Assembly: GCA_043810285.1 (NCBI GenBank)
Contig: JBDROH010000021.1
Span: forward strand, 1 to 37,843
Source of the DNA: JAGVXH01 sp043810285
GTDB lineage: Archaea > Nanobdellota > Nanobdellia > Pacearchaeales > GW2011-AR1
DNA length: 37,843 bases
Direction: 5' to 3'
Program-made: the position numbers and the translations under genes
Notes under the pieces: generated by a model
Told to the model about the DNA's origin: nothing
Database searches by the model: none
The model's input: the letters and a program-made list of their open reading frames with translations, nothing else
Shown: positions 6,754 to 13,152 of the stretch, piece after piece
Position numbering within the stretch: the stretch's first letter is position 1
Layout of the letters: every line of letters starts with the position of its first letter

Positions 6754-8202
6754 TCACAAATCCTTAAACCAAATTTCCCTGGAGATAAGTTTCCTAATAA
6801 CCTCTCTCAAATCTTTTATCTTAATTCTCTTCTGCACTCCATCATCCCTGTTTCTAAGAGTTACATCCTTATTCTTTTCAGAGTCACCATCAACAGTTAT
6901 ACAAAATGGAGTTCCAATTTCATCGTTTCGCGCATACCTTCTCCCAACCGAACCAGATTCATCATAAGAAACATTCCAATCTTGTTGGAGATTTTTATAG
7001 ATTGATTTCGCTTGCTCAACTAATTCCTTATCCTTTTTCACCAATGGAAAAATTGCAACTTTAATCGGAGAAAGTTTTGGATTTAATTTGAGAATCACAT
7101 TTCCCTTCTCACCAACAGAATACGCGTCCAACATAAAAACAAGGAACGCTCTTTCAACTCCAAGAGATGGTTCAGCGACGACCATAGGCAATAATTTTTT
7201 ACCAGCCACATCATCCATAATTTTTAAATCACTCTTAGAATATTTCTCATGCTGTGTCAAATCAAATATCCCTCTATCAGCAATACCTTGAAGTTCCTTC
7301 CATCCAAATGGAAATTTATACTCAATATCCCAAGTATCGGTTGAATAATGAGATTTCTCCTCTTTTGTATGTTGCCTAATTCTAAAGTTCTCTGGATTTG
7401 CCCCAAGTTCGAAAAACCACTTCAACCCCGTAGACAACCAATAAGCATGCCAAGGTAATTGAATTATTTTTTCCTTCAAGGCTTTCCAAATAGACATTTT
7501 CACAGGCTCTTTATTTTCCTCTTGCATCTTTGACGAATATATCAAAATTTCAACATCCTCAATTTCATAAGGACAATCTTTATTTTTCTCAGGATCAATA
7601 AAATATTCTATCTCCATTTGCTCAAATTCTCTCGACCTAAAAACAAAATTTCGCGGTGCAATCTCATTTCTAAAAGCCTTCCCAACTTGAGCAATTCCAA
7701 ATGGAAGTTTTAATCGTGCATTTTCTTGGACAAGTTTAAAATTTACAAAAATGGATTGTGCAGTTTCAGGTCTCAAATATGCAATCATAGAATCGTCCTC
7801 TATCGGACCGACCTTCGTAATAAACATCGGATTGAATTTACCCTTAGATTTTAATTCTCCTCCACACTTTTCACATTTAACTTTTCCAGATTCATGTTCA
7901 TCTATCTTAAACTTATTCCCACATTTCTTACAAACTACAGCAACATCGACAAAGTTACCTATATGCCCCGACGCCTCCCAAACTTGGGGGTTAGTAATAA
8001 TTGAACCATCTACTCCAACAACATCATCTCGACCATAAACATAAAATTTCCACCAAGAACTTTTAATATTATTTTTCAACTCAGAACCGATTGGTCCAAA
8101 ATCCCAGAAACCTGCAAGACCTCCATACAACTCCCCTGAAGGATACACAAATCCTTTTCGTTTACAAAAATTCGCAAGTTCATCAATCGTCAAGTTTGTC
8201 AT
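6754..8202 (-). CDS. glyS: Glycyl-tRNA synthetase (dimeric archaeal/eukaryotic type)
   Basis: Charges tRNA-Gly. The 482-aa class II enzyme has the N-terminal YPSGELYGGLAGFWDFGP motif, a zinc ribbon CKKC...CEKC (residues 91-113) and motif 2 FRNEIAPRNFVFRSREFEQ (about 177-196). It also has motif 3 GVERAFLVFML and an anticodon-binding domain (KVAIFPLVKKDKEL to the end) with GRRYARNDEIGTPFC. It is shorter than many homologues, lacking long insertions. A TATA (TTTTTATAAACT) lies about 25 nt before the ATG, so it is leaderless. Confidence 0.96.
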   Translation of the reverse strand: MTNLTIDELANFCKRKGFVYPSGELYGGLAGFWDFGPIGSELKNNIKSSWWKFYVYGRDDVVGVDGSIITNPQVWEASGHIGNFVDVAVVCKKCGNKFKIDEHESGKVKCEKCGGELKSKGKFNPMFITKVGPIEDDSMIAYLRPETAQSIFVNFKLVQENARLKLPFGIAQVGKAFRNEIAPRNFVFRSREFEQMEIEYFIDPEKNKDCPYEIEDVEILIYSSKMQEENKEPVKMSIWKALKEKIIQLPWHAYWLSTGLKWFFELGANPENFRIRQHTKEEKSHYSTDTWDIEYKFPFGWKELQGIADRGIFDLTQHEKYSKSDLKIMDDVAGKKLLPMVVAEPSLGVERAFLVFMLDAYSVGEKGNVILKLNPKLSPIKVAIFPLVKKDKELVEQAKSIYKNLQQDWNVSYDESGSVGRRYARNDEIGTPFCITVDGDSEKNKDVTLRNRDDGVQKRIKIKDLREVIRKLISREIWFKDL

Positions 8203-8249
8203 ATTAACAAATAGAAAGAATAGTTTATAAAAATGTCGTATTCAATAAA

Positions 8250-8264
8250 CTTTTAAATCAAATT
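8250..8264 (+). promoter_or_regulatory. tRNA-Arg promoter, shared with tRNA-Met
   Basis: CTTTTAAATCAAATT starts 31 nt before the tRNA-Arg 5' end. The same 15-mer starts 29 nt before tRNA-Met (10306-10320), and TCTAAT follows in both. This is a strong TATA/BRE-type core at the canonical distance. Confidence 0.7.
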
Positions 8265-8280
8265 AAGCATCTAATCTCGG

Positions 8281-8355
8281 GCTCCCGTAACTCAGCCTGG
8301 ATAGAGTGTTAGCCTTCTAAGCTAAAAGTCGCAGGTTCAAATCCTGCCGGGGGCG
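8281..8355 (+). tRNA. tRNA-Arg (anticodon UCU)
   Basis: Acceptor GCUCCCG/CGGGGGC, anticodon stem UUAGC/GCUAA with loop CUUCUAA (UCU, reads AGA/AGG) and T-arm GCAGG-UUCAAAU-CCUGC. Discriminator G; CCA not encoded. TTCAAATC of the T-arm (8336-8343) has an exact inverted copy GATTTGAA just outside the gene (8359-8366), a mild form of the pattern at other tRNA borders. Confidence 0.94.
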
Positions 8356-8430
8356 TTTGATTTGAATCAATAAATTGTAGCAAGATAAATTCAGTTAACT
8401 TTAAAAGAATTATTAATCTCAAGTTCTTGT

Positions 8431-8501
8431 GCAGGTATAGCCAAGCAGTAAGGCAAGCGGCTGCAACCCGCTGATCCCAGGTGCAATTCCTGGTACCTGC
8501 T
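8431..8501 (+). tRNA. tRNA-Cys (anticodon GCA), altered D/T-loop contact
   Basis: Acceptor GCAGGUA/UACCUGC, anticodon stem AGCGG/CCGCU with loop CUGCAAC (GCA) and T-stem CCAGG/CCUGG; discriminator U as required by CysRS. The D-loop AGCAGUA has A at position 18, and the T-loop UGCAAUU has G at position 55. The usual G18-Psi55 contact is thus replaced at both partners. It has its own TATA (CTTTAAAAG near 8399). A coding frame starts 2 nt after its 3' end. Confidence 0.93.
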
Positions 8502-8503
8502 TC

Positions 8504-8920
8504 ATGAGTTGGTTTTTTATTCCTATTCGGAAAGAATCTAATCCTACAAGGCTTCTACTTGAAGCAGATGATTTAGCAGGAGCAATAGAAAGGGTAAGAA
8601 ATTTTCCAGAATATATAAACAATCTTGAGAAACAAAGTTTCAAAAATCAACAAGAACTTGGACCAAGTTACTTTTTAGAAGACGAATTTATTAAAAAATA
8701 TGGCTCTAAAAGTGATACGAGAAGAGAACCTGAAGAAGTTTTTAGTTGCAGTTTAAGAAAAGGGAGCAATCAATCTGGAGAAAATTTATGTAAGGGTTAT
8801 TCTAATGAGATTAGCAATAAACTCTGTATAATCCATACGCCTCGTTTTAAATCAGATTTATCTAACGACTGCCCTTACAGAACTAAAAAATCTAACTATG
8901 TTACTTTCATTGAAGATTAA
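8504..8920 (+). CDS. Hypothetical 138-aa protein immediately after tRNA-Cys
   Basis: An unrecognised soluble protein. The N-terminal half has the look of a structured helical region (TRLLLEADDLAGAIERVRNF, then PEYINNLEKQSF). The rest is polar, with four Cys (SCSLRK, NLCKGY, NKLCII, NDCPYR) that could bind a metal or be unstructured. The ATG lies 2 nt beyond the mature tRNA-Cys 3' end. No separate promoter or SD is possible there, so the message is presumably released by tRNase Z cleavage and translated as a leaderless mRNA. The only Met in the frame is this start. The RNase Z gene follows 40 bp downstream on the same strand. Confidence 0.55.
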   Translation: MSWFFIPIRKESNPTRLLLEADDLAGAIERVRNFPEYINNLEKQSFKNQQELGPSYFLEDEFIKKYGSKSDTRREPEEVFSCSLRKGSNQSGENLCKGYSNEISNKLCIIHTPRFKSDLSNDCPYRTKKSNYVTFIED

Positions 8921-8960
8921 TTATTAACAACAAATAAAAACTCTTTTTCCATAGAGTTTC

Positions 8961-9893
8961 ATGGTAGAAAAAATTAAACTAACATTCCTTGGAACAGGGT
9001 CTGCAATTCCTACGGCTAGACGAAATCATCCTGCAATGTTATTACAATACAAAGCTGAAAATATTTTAATCGATTGCGGAGAAGGAACACAACGACAATT
9101 CAGGAAAGCAAAATTAAATCCTTGCAAAATTACAAAAATTTTAATTAGCCATTGGCACAGCGACCATATCCTCGGATTACCCGGACTTCTACAAACTCTC
9201 AACTTAAATGGTTACAACGGAGACTTAATAATCTACGGACCAAAAGGAAGCAAGACCGAGTTCAAAGAAAAAATTTCTCCATATCTTGGTTTTTATTGGA
9301 ACATTTCAAAAAGACAAGGAAACAAATTTAATATTCTTGTTCAAGAAGTTAATGAAGGAATTATTTTTGAAGATAATGATTTTTATATCGAAACTGCAGA
9401 AATGGATCACGGTTGCCCTGTCGTTGCTTATTCTTTCGTCATAAAAGAAAAAAATCGATTAGATAAAGTAAAACTGGCAAAATTAAAGTTGCCGAACTCT
9501 CCGTTAATCGGCGAACTGATTAAAGGTAAAACCGTCGAGATTAATGGAAAAAAGATTAACGGAAAGAAACTAATGTATGCCGAACTCTCAAAAAAAATAA
9601 CTTTTATTATGGATACTAAAATTAATGATAGCGCCATCAACTTTACGAAAGGAGCAGATATTTTAATAAGTGAAGCTACACATTCAGCAGATGAACAAGA
9701 GATTGCAGAAAAGTATGGCCATCTAACTTCCGTCGACGCTGCGAATATTGCTAAAAAAGCAAAAGCTAAGAAATTGGCTTTGATACACTTAAGTCAAAGA
9801 TATGATATGATTCCAAAAATTATTTTGAATGAAGCAAAAACTATTTTTTCAAATGTAATAATTCCAGAAGATTTAGAAAGTTTGGAGGTTTAA
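8961..9893 (+). CDS. rnz: Ribonuclease Z (tRNA 3'-processing endonuclease)
   Basis: Removes 3' trailers from pre-tRNA. It is the short-form (310 aa) metallo-beta-lactamase protein, with N-terminal FLGTGSAIPTARRNHPA and the zinc motif HWHSDH (His64, His66, Asp68, His69). Further metal ligands are the His in AEMDHGCPV, Asp in FIMDTK and His in LIHLSQRY near the C-terminus. The exosite segment lies around residues 150-190. It sits downstream of two tRNAs, and the 138-aa gene before it may depend on its activity. Confidence 0.95.
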   Translation: MVEKIKLTFLGTGSAIPTARRNHPAMLLQYKAENILIDCGEGTQRQFRKAKLNPCKITKILISHWHSDHILGLPGLLQTLNLNGYNGDLIIYGPKGSKTEFKEKISPYLGFYWNISKRQGNKFNILVQEVNEGIIFEDNDFYIETAEMDHGCPVVAYSFVIKEKNRLDKVKLAKLKLPNSPLIGELIKGKTVEINGKKINGKKLMYAELSKKITFIMDTKINDSAINFTKGADILISEATHSADEQEIAEKYGHLTSVDAANIAKKAKAKKLALIHLSQRYDMIPKIILNEAKTIFSNVIIPEDLESLEV

Positions 9894-9959
9894 CGTCCCA
9901 ACTAATAATAAGTTCAAAGAATTAGCGTCGTAGTGAAATAAATCCGACAAACACTATTC

Positions 9960-10202
9960 TTATAATTTAGCCGCTGATGGAGTAATGAAGATAATCGTAT
10001 CTCCTCGCAGAAACATCAAGCCATAGCTCGTAGTCTGCTCTCCATTTTCAACTTCTTTCGCATTATCGAGAACCACATTAACGTGGATATCGAATGCGAG
10101 CAAAGTCCCGACATATTGCTTGCCGGTTTTCAGCTGCACTAAAATCTCTTTACCCTTCGCTGAATTCAGCAAATCCAAGGGTCTATCGATTCCGTTTACC
10201 AT
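9960..10202 (-). CDS. LSm (Sm-like archaeal) RNA-binding protein
   Basis: An 80-residue Sm fold that forms heptameric rings binding U-rich RNA. Sm1 is visible as DLLNSAKGKEILVQLKTGK, then QYVGTLLAFDIHVNVVLDNA; Sm2 ends in LMFLRGDTIIFITP (the RGD/RGN signature). This is a single, full-length, stand-alone gene. A TATA-like TTTAAAAAC lies about 35 nt upstream of the ATG. Confidence 0.93.
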   Translation of the reverse strand: MVNGIDRPLDLLNSAKGKEILVQLKTGKQYVGTLLAFDIHVNVVLDNAKEVENGEQTTSYGLMFLRGDTIIFITPSAAKL

Positions 10203-10305
10203 GATTTTACTCGACGATTATAGTTTTTAAAGATTTGGATCTCAAATTATCCGATTTATTCAAGACATACATATCAACCATACAAGTATAAACTTTATAG
10301 TAAGT

Positions 10306-10320
10306 CTTTTAAATCAAATT
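10306..10320 (+). promoter_or_regulatory. tRNA-Met promoter
   Basis: CTTTTAAATCAAATT, identical to the tRNA-Arg promoter core, starts 29 nt before the tRNA 5' end. Confidence 0.7.
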
Positions 10321-10334
10321 TAGTTTCTAATTTT

Positions 10335-10406
10335 GGCTCTGTAGCTCAGCGGTAGAGCGCCGCTCTCATGAGGCGGAGGTCGAGAGGTCAGCACTCTCCA
10401 GAGCCA
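10335..10406 (+). tRNA. tRNA-Met (anticodon CAU), elongator type, odd T-loop
   Basis: Acceptor GGCUCUG/CAGAGCC, D-arm GCUC/GAGC, anticodon stem CCGCU/GGCGG with loop CUCAUGA (CAU) and discriminator A. It lacks the initiator features (A1-U72 and three G-C pairs next to the anticodon loop), so an elongator is likely; tRNA-Ile2 cannot be excluded. The T-loop is GUCAGCA between GAGAG and CUCUC. Bases 54 and 58 are both G instead of the near-universal U54 and A58, while U55 and C56 are kept. Confidence 0.9.
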
Positions 10407-10459
10407 TTTTTATTCTTAGTTTTTAATCAAATTAATGACAATAAAAACTCTTAAGACAC

Positions 10460-10600
10460 TTATTCTTTGACCATAGCTACTAATTCAGAATCTTTGGTAC
10501 AAGGAGACATTTCTTGTTGTCCATTATAAGAAATTTCTCTCATTTCTCCTCCCCCATTATAGGGGTACCAAACTTCTATTATTTCATATTGTTGTTCCAT
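10460..10600 (-). CDS. Possible 46-aa hypothetical protein
   Basis: The frame begins MEQQYEIIEVWYPYNGGGEM and continues REISYNGQQEMSPCTKDSEL. GAGGAC sits 4 nt before the ATG, and a TATA-like ACATATTTATGT lies about 40 nt upstream. There is no recognisable family and no membrane segment. The sequence is protein-like (balanced composition, no low complexity), but the gene is short and convergent with tRNA-Met. The 200 bp between it and the Alba gene hold only a 25-codon frame and no other clear feature. Confidence 0.4.
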   Translation of the reverse strand: MEQQYEIIEVWYPYNGGGEMREISYNGQQEMSPCTKDSELVAMVKE

Positions 10601-10799
10601 TTTGTCCTCGGCGATTTAGTTTCCTAAGGTATTACATAAATATGTCGGCCAGAAAAATTTTGCATTAAAAGAATTTTAGTGGCCAAGTATTTTAATACAA
10701 GACCTCAGGGGTTTTTGCAATCACAACTACCTTAAATGCCTTTGCACTAAAACTAGTTATCTTTTGCATAGAATATTTAGGAAGAATTTATTTAAATAA

Positions 10800-11099
10800 T
10801 TATCCTTTTTTAAGAACTACTTCAAGAACAGAAACGTTAATCAATTTTCCCTCTTTGTTCTCAAATTCCTCACTTCCAATTTTAACATCTTTTACAGAAA
10901 CATTCTGTTCTGCTAAAAATTTCCTTCGAGCAACCTCGGCAACATCCACACCCTTTGAGATAAATTTTCCCCTAGCTTTGACTACAACCTCTTGCGCCCC
11001 ATTACCAAATTGCATCACAACTCCAGTTACATAATTCATAAAAGGCTTACCCCCAATAAATATAGAGTTCTCTTCTGATTTTTTTGTCCTTTCTGTCAT
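10800..11099 (-). CDS. alba: Alba chromatin/RNA-binding protein
   Basis: Archaeal chromatin and RNA-binding protein that dimerises and coats nucleic acid. The signature is clear: IFIGGKPFMNYVTGVVMQF, then GAQEVVVKARGKFISKGVDV and AEVARRKFL, ending in the strand NVSVLEVVLKKG. The KARG-Lys region is the nucleic-acid-binding loop. The ATG at 11099 lies 1 nt after the eS17 stop; the upstream in-frame TTG at 11117 would overlap eS17 and is rejected. Length is about 99 aa, normal for the family. eS17 and Alba form an operon. Confidence 0.93.
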   Translation of the reverse strand: MTERTKKSEENSIFIGGKPFMNYVTGVVMQFGNGAQEVVVKARGKFISKGVDVAEVARRKFLAEQNVSVKDVKIGSEEFENKEGKLINVSVLEVVLKKG

Positions 11100-11100
11100 C

Positions 11101-11304
11101 TTATTTAGCGTCGTCAATAATCGTTTTAGTGTTCTTTTTTATCCGAGCAATATAACCTGCAATTTTGTTTCGCACCTTTTTACTTGGCAATATTCTCCCA
11201 AGGGCCTTTTTATTCTCCTCAAACGTTTTACCAAATGACTCATCCGAATTCTTAATCAATTGTCTAGAAGTTCTTTTAATTAATGTTGATTTAATCCTTC
11301 CCAT
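11101..11304 (-). CDS. rps17e: 30S ribosomal protein eS17
   Basis: A small-subunit protein specific to archaea and eukaryotes. The 67 residues match the family: MGRIKSTLIKRTSRQLIKN, then FEENKKALGRILPSKKVRNK and IAGYIARIKK. It is the first gene of an operon with alba and is divergent from eS8 across about 150 bp containing both promoters. Confidence 0.95.
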   Translation of the reverse strand: MGRIKSTLIKRTSRQLIKNSDESFGKTFEENKKALGRILPSKKVRNKIAGYIARIKKNTKTIIDDAK

Positions 11305-11458
11305 ATTTATGCATACGATTTTGGGTTTAAAAGCCTTTCGAGCAAATTTTTAATTTTTAATTTCCTAATAATTTCCACCACTTATTACATACCTTCTTAC
11401 TTCTACACATAAAATATCCATTAGAAAGATATTTAAAGCAAAATTTTCTTTTCATCAA

Positions 11459-11824
11459 ATGAAAGCTGGAAGAAAGGCAAGTGGAAGCCGATATAAACGG
11501 CCAAAAAAGAAGAAATTAACTGGAAGGCAAGGTCAAGTAAGAGCTATAAAACTTGGAAATAAAAAAACTAAGATTTTTAGAACAAGAGGTGGAGCCAAAA
11601 AGTTAATTTCATTCTTAAATAACATTGTAAATATAACTGCCAAAGGAAAATCAAAGAACTGTAAAATTAAAAACGTCCTTGAAACACCGTCAAACATTTT
11701 CCTTGCAAGACAAAATATCCTTGTAAAGGGCGCAATTATTGAAACAGAACTTGGAAAAGCAAAAATTACAAATCGGCCATCACAAGAAGGAATCGTGCAA
11801 GCTAAACTTTTAAATTTAGACTAA
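11459..11824 (+). CDS. rps8e: 30S ribosomal protein eS8
   Basis: A small-subunit protein found in archaea and eukaryotes. Key matches are GRKASGSRYKRPKKKK, KTKIFRTRGGAKKLISFLNN, VLETPSNIFLARQNILVKGA and IIETELGKAKITNRPSQEG. At 121 aa it is typical archaeal length. A TATA (GATATTTAAAGC) about 28 nt before the ATG implies a leaderless message. Confidence 0.96.
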   Translation: MKAGRKASGSRYKRPKKKKLTGRQGQVRAIKLGNKKTKIFRTRGGAKKLISFLNNIVNITAKGKSKNCKIKNVLETPSNIFLARQNILVKGAIIETELGKAKITNRPSQEGIVQAKLLNLD

Positions 11825-11928
11825 AATATCATTCACAAGAGTTAAATCAAATAAATTTAACTAACTAATTTTACCGACGAGACAATGACCCATAAGCTTA
11901 AAAAGGTAATCAATTTATAAACCTTACT

Positions 11929-12858
11929 ATGGCTCCTATTAAAAAATGTCCAGAGTGTAACAGTTCTAAGTTAATCTACGACGAGACACAAGGAGAAATA
12001 ATTTGTGGAGACTGTGGACTACTTGTAGAAGAAAATATGGTAGACACTTCTCACGAACTAAGATCTTTTGATAAGTCTACAAAACAATCGCGAGGAGGAG
12101 CACCAGCCTCATTACAAAAATTCGATAAAGGACTAACAACTAATGTCGGCGAAATCTCAGATATTTATAAACTAGACTCGACCCAACAAACTCGAAAATA
12201 TTTAAGATTAAAAAAATGGCAAGAAAGAGTCTCTACTTCCATAGAAAGAAACCTCCGGCTTGCAATGTCGGAATTACGAAGAGTCGCATCATTCTTAGAC
12301 TTACCTTCAGTTGTCCGAGATGAATCTGCAAGAATCTATAACTTCGTTCTACAACGAGGACTAGTCCGAGGCCGTTCAATGGAATCCGTAATCGCCTCTT
12401 GTATCTACGCAGCCTGCCGTTCATATAACATCCCAAGAACATTAGATGAAATTTCAAACGCTTCGGAAGTTGAGCGAAAAGAAATTGGACGAACATATAG
12501 ATTTATAATTCGAAAAATAAAATTAAAGGTAACGCCGAGTTCACCAAAAGATTACATCTCACGATTCTCTTCGACATTACACTTGTCTTCAGAAACTCAA
12601 AATGAAGCATTAAAAATTTTACAAAAAGCTGAAATCTCGGAATTAACATCTGGAAGAGGTCCAGCCGGAATAGCCGCAGCCGCACTTTACGTAGCAGCCT
12701 TAGTTAACGACGAAAAGAAAACTCAAAGAGAAGTAGCTGATGTCGCAGGAATTACCGAAGTAACAATCCGAAACCGATATAAAGAACTACTCGAAAGACT
12801 TGACCTCGAAGACAAAATAAAAATCAAAGAAAACGAAAAGAAAAAGAAAGCAATATAG
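11929..12858 (+). CDS. tfb: Transcription initiation factor TFB
   Basis: Recruits RNA polymerase to TBP-TATA complexes. The zinc ribbon has Cys7, Cys10, Cys26 and Cys29 (CPEC...CGDC). The B-reader/linker includes ELRSFDKSTKQSRGGAP. Two cyclin repeats follow, about residues 105-200 (LRLAMSELRRVASFLDLP) and 205-300 (PKDYISRFSSTLHLSSETQ, AAALYVAALVNDEKKTQ). A BRE-contacting helix-turn-helix is present (EVADVAGITEVTIRNRYKEL). At 309 aa it is complete. The upstream CTTAAAAAG sits about 25-30 nt before the ATG, and the GTF's own gene looks leaderless. Confidence 0.97.
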   Translation: MAPIKKCPECNSSKLIYDETQGEIICGDCGLLVEENMVDTSHELRSFDKSTKQSRGGAPASLQKFDKGLTTNVGEISDIYKLDSTQQTRKYLRLKKWQERVSTSIERNLRLAMSELRRVASFLDLPSVVRDESARIYNFVLQRGLVRGRSMESVIASCIYAACRSYNIPRTLDEISNASEVERKEIGRTYRFIIRKIKLKVTPSSPKDYISRFSSTLHLSSETQNEALKILQKAEISELTSGRGPAGIAAAALYVAALVNDEKKTQREVADVAGITEVTIRNRYKELLERLDLEDKIKIKENEKKKKAI

Positions 12859-12873
12859 TTCTAAAAGTTAAAA

Positions 12874-12956
12874 TGAGGGAAGGAGGATTCGAACCCCCGT
12901 AGGTAAAAACCAGTACGCCCTTAACGTACCCCGTTTGACCACTCCGGCATTCCCTC
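12874..12956 (-). tRNA. tRNA-Leu with unusual anticodon AAG
   Basis: Acceptor GAGGGAA/UUCCCUC with discriminator A, a type II long variable arm (UGGUUUUUACCUACG, with a GGU/ACC stem) and T-arm GGGGG-UUCGAAU-CCUCC identify tRNA-Leu. The anticodon stem GUACG/CGUAC closes a 7-nt loop UUAAGGG, so positions 34-36 read AAG. The archaeal norm for this loop is UUGAGGG (GAG), so the gene differs by G34 to A34. Its 5' edge is repeated at 13091-13103. Confidence 0.88.
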
Positions 12957-13103
12957 ATAATTTTGGTCAAATGGTTTGATTTGCTTTTGCACAAACCATT
13001 TAATCTGCACATGCAAATTATGAGCAGAGTGATTCGCTTTTGCGAACCAATATTTACTATCTTGAGCAAATGCAAATCGCGAGTAGCGTAGGCATTCCCT
13101 CAT
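12946..13103. repeat. Repeated tRNA-Leu 5' edge with hairpin-rich spacer
   Basis: GGCATTCCCTCAT (the inverse of the tRNA-Leu 5' end plus 2 nt) occurs at 12946-12958 and again at 13091-13103. TTTGACCA inside the tRNA (12934-12941) has an inverted copy TGGTCAAA outside it (12964-12971). The spacer holds hairpins AAATGGTTTG/CAAACCATTT (12970-13002) and TTCGC/GCGAA (13033-13046). It also holds two copies of the shared motif ATGCAWWTYRYGAG (13011-13024 and 13070-13083). No gene is supported here. Confidence 0.6.
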
Positions 13104-13152
13104 CACAAATCACAAGAAAGACAATATAAAAGATTATCGGAGAAATAGAATA

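Noticed and set aside
8419..8643. Minus-strand frame across tRNA-Cys and the start of the 138-aa gene
   Set aside because: It runs through a tRNA and shadows a better frame; no start signals.
10692..10769. 25-codon minus-strand frame MQKITSFSAKAFKVVVIAK... with TATA about 25 nt upstream
   Set aside because: Too short to support without conservation; it lies in the tail region after alba where a chance frame is likely.
12874..12956. Reading the tRNA-Leu anticodon as UAA
   Set aside because: It would require shifting the loop by one base, which breaks the perfect GUACG/CGUAC anticodon stem.
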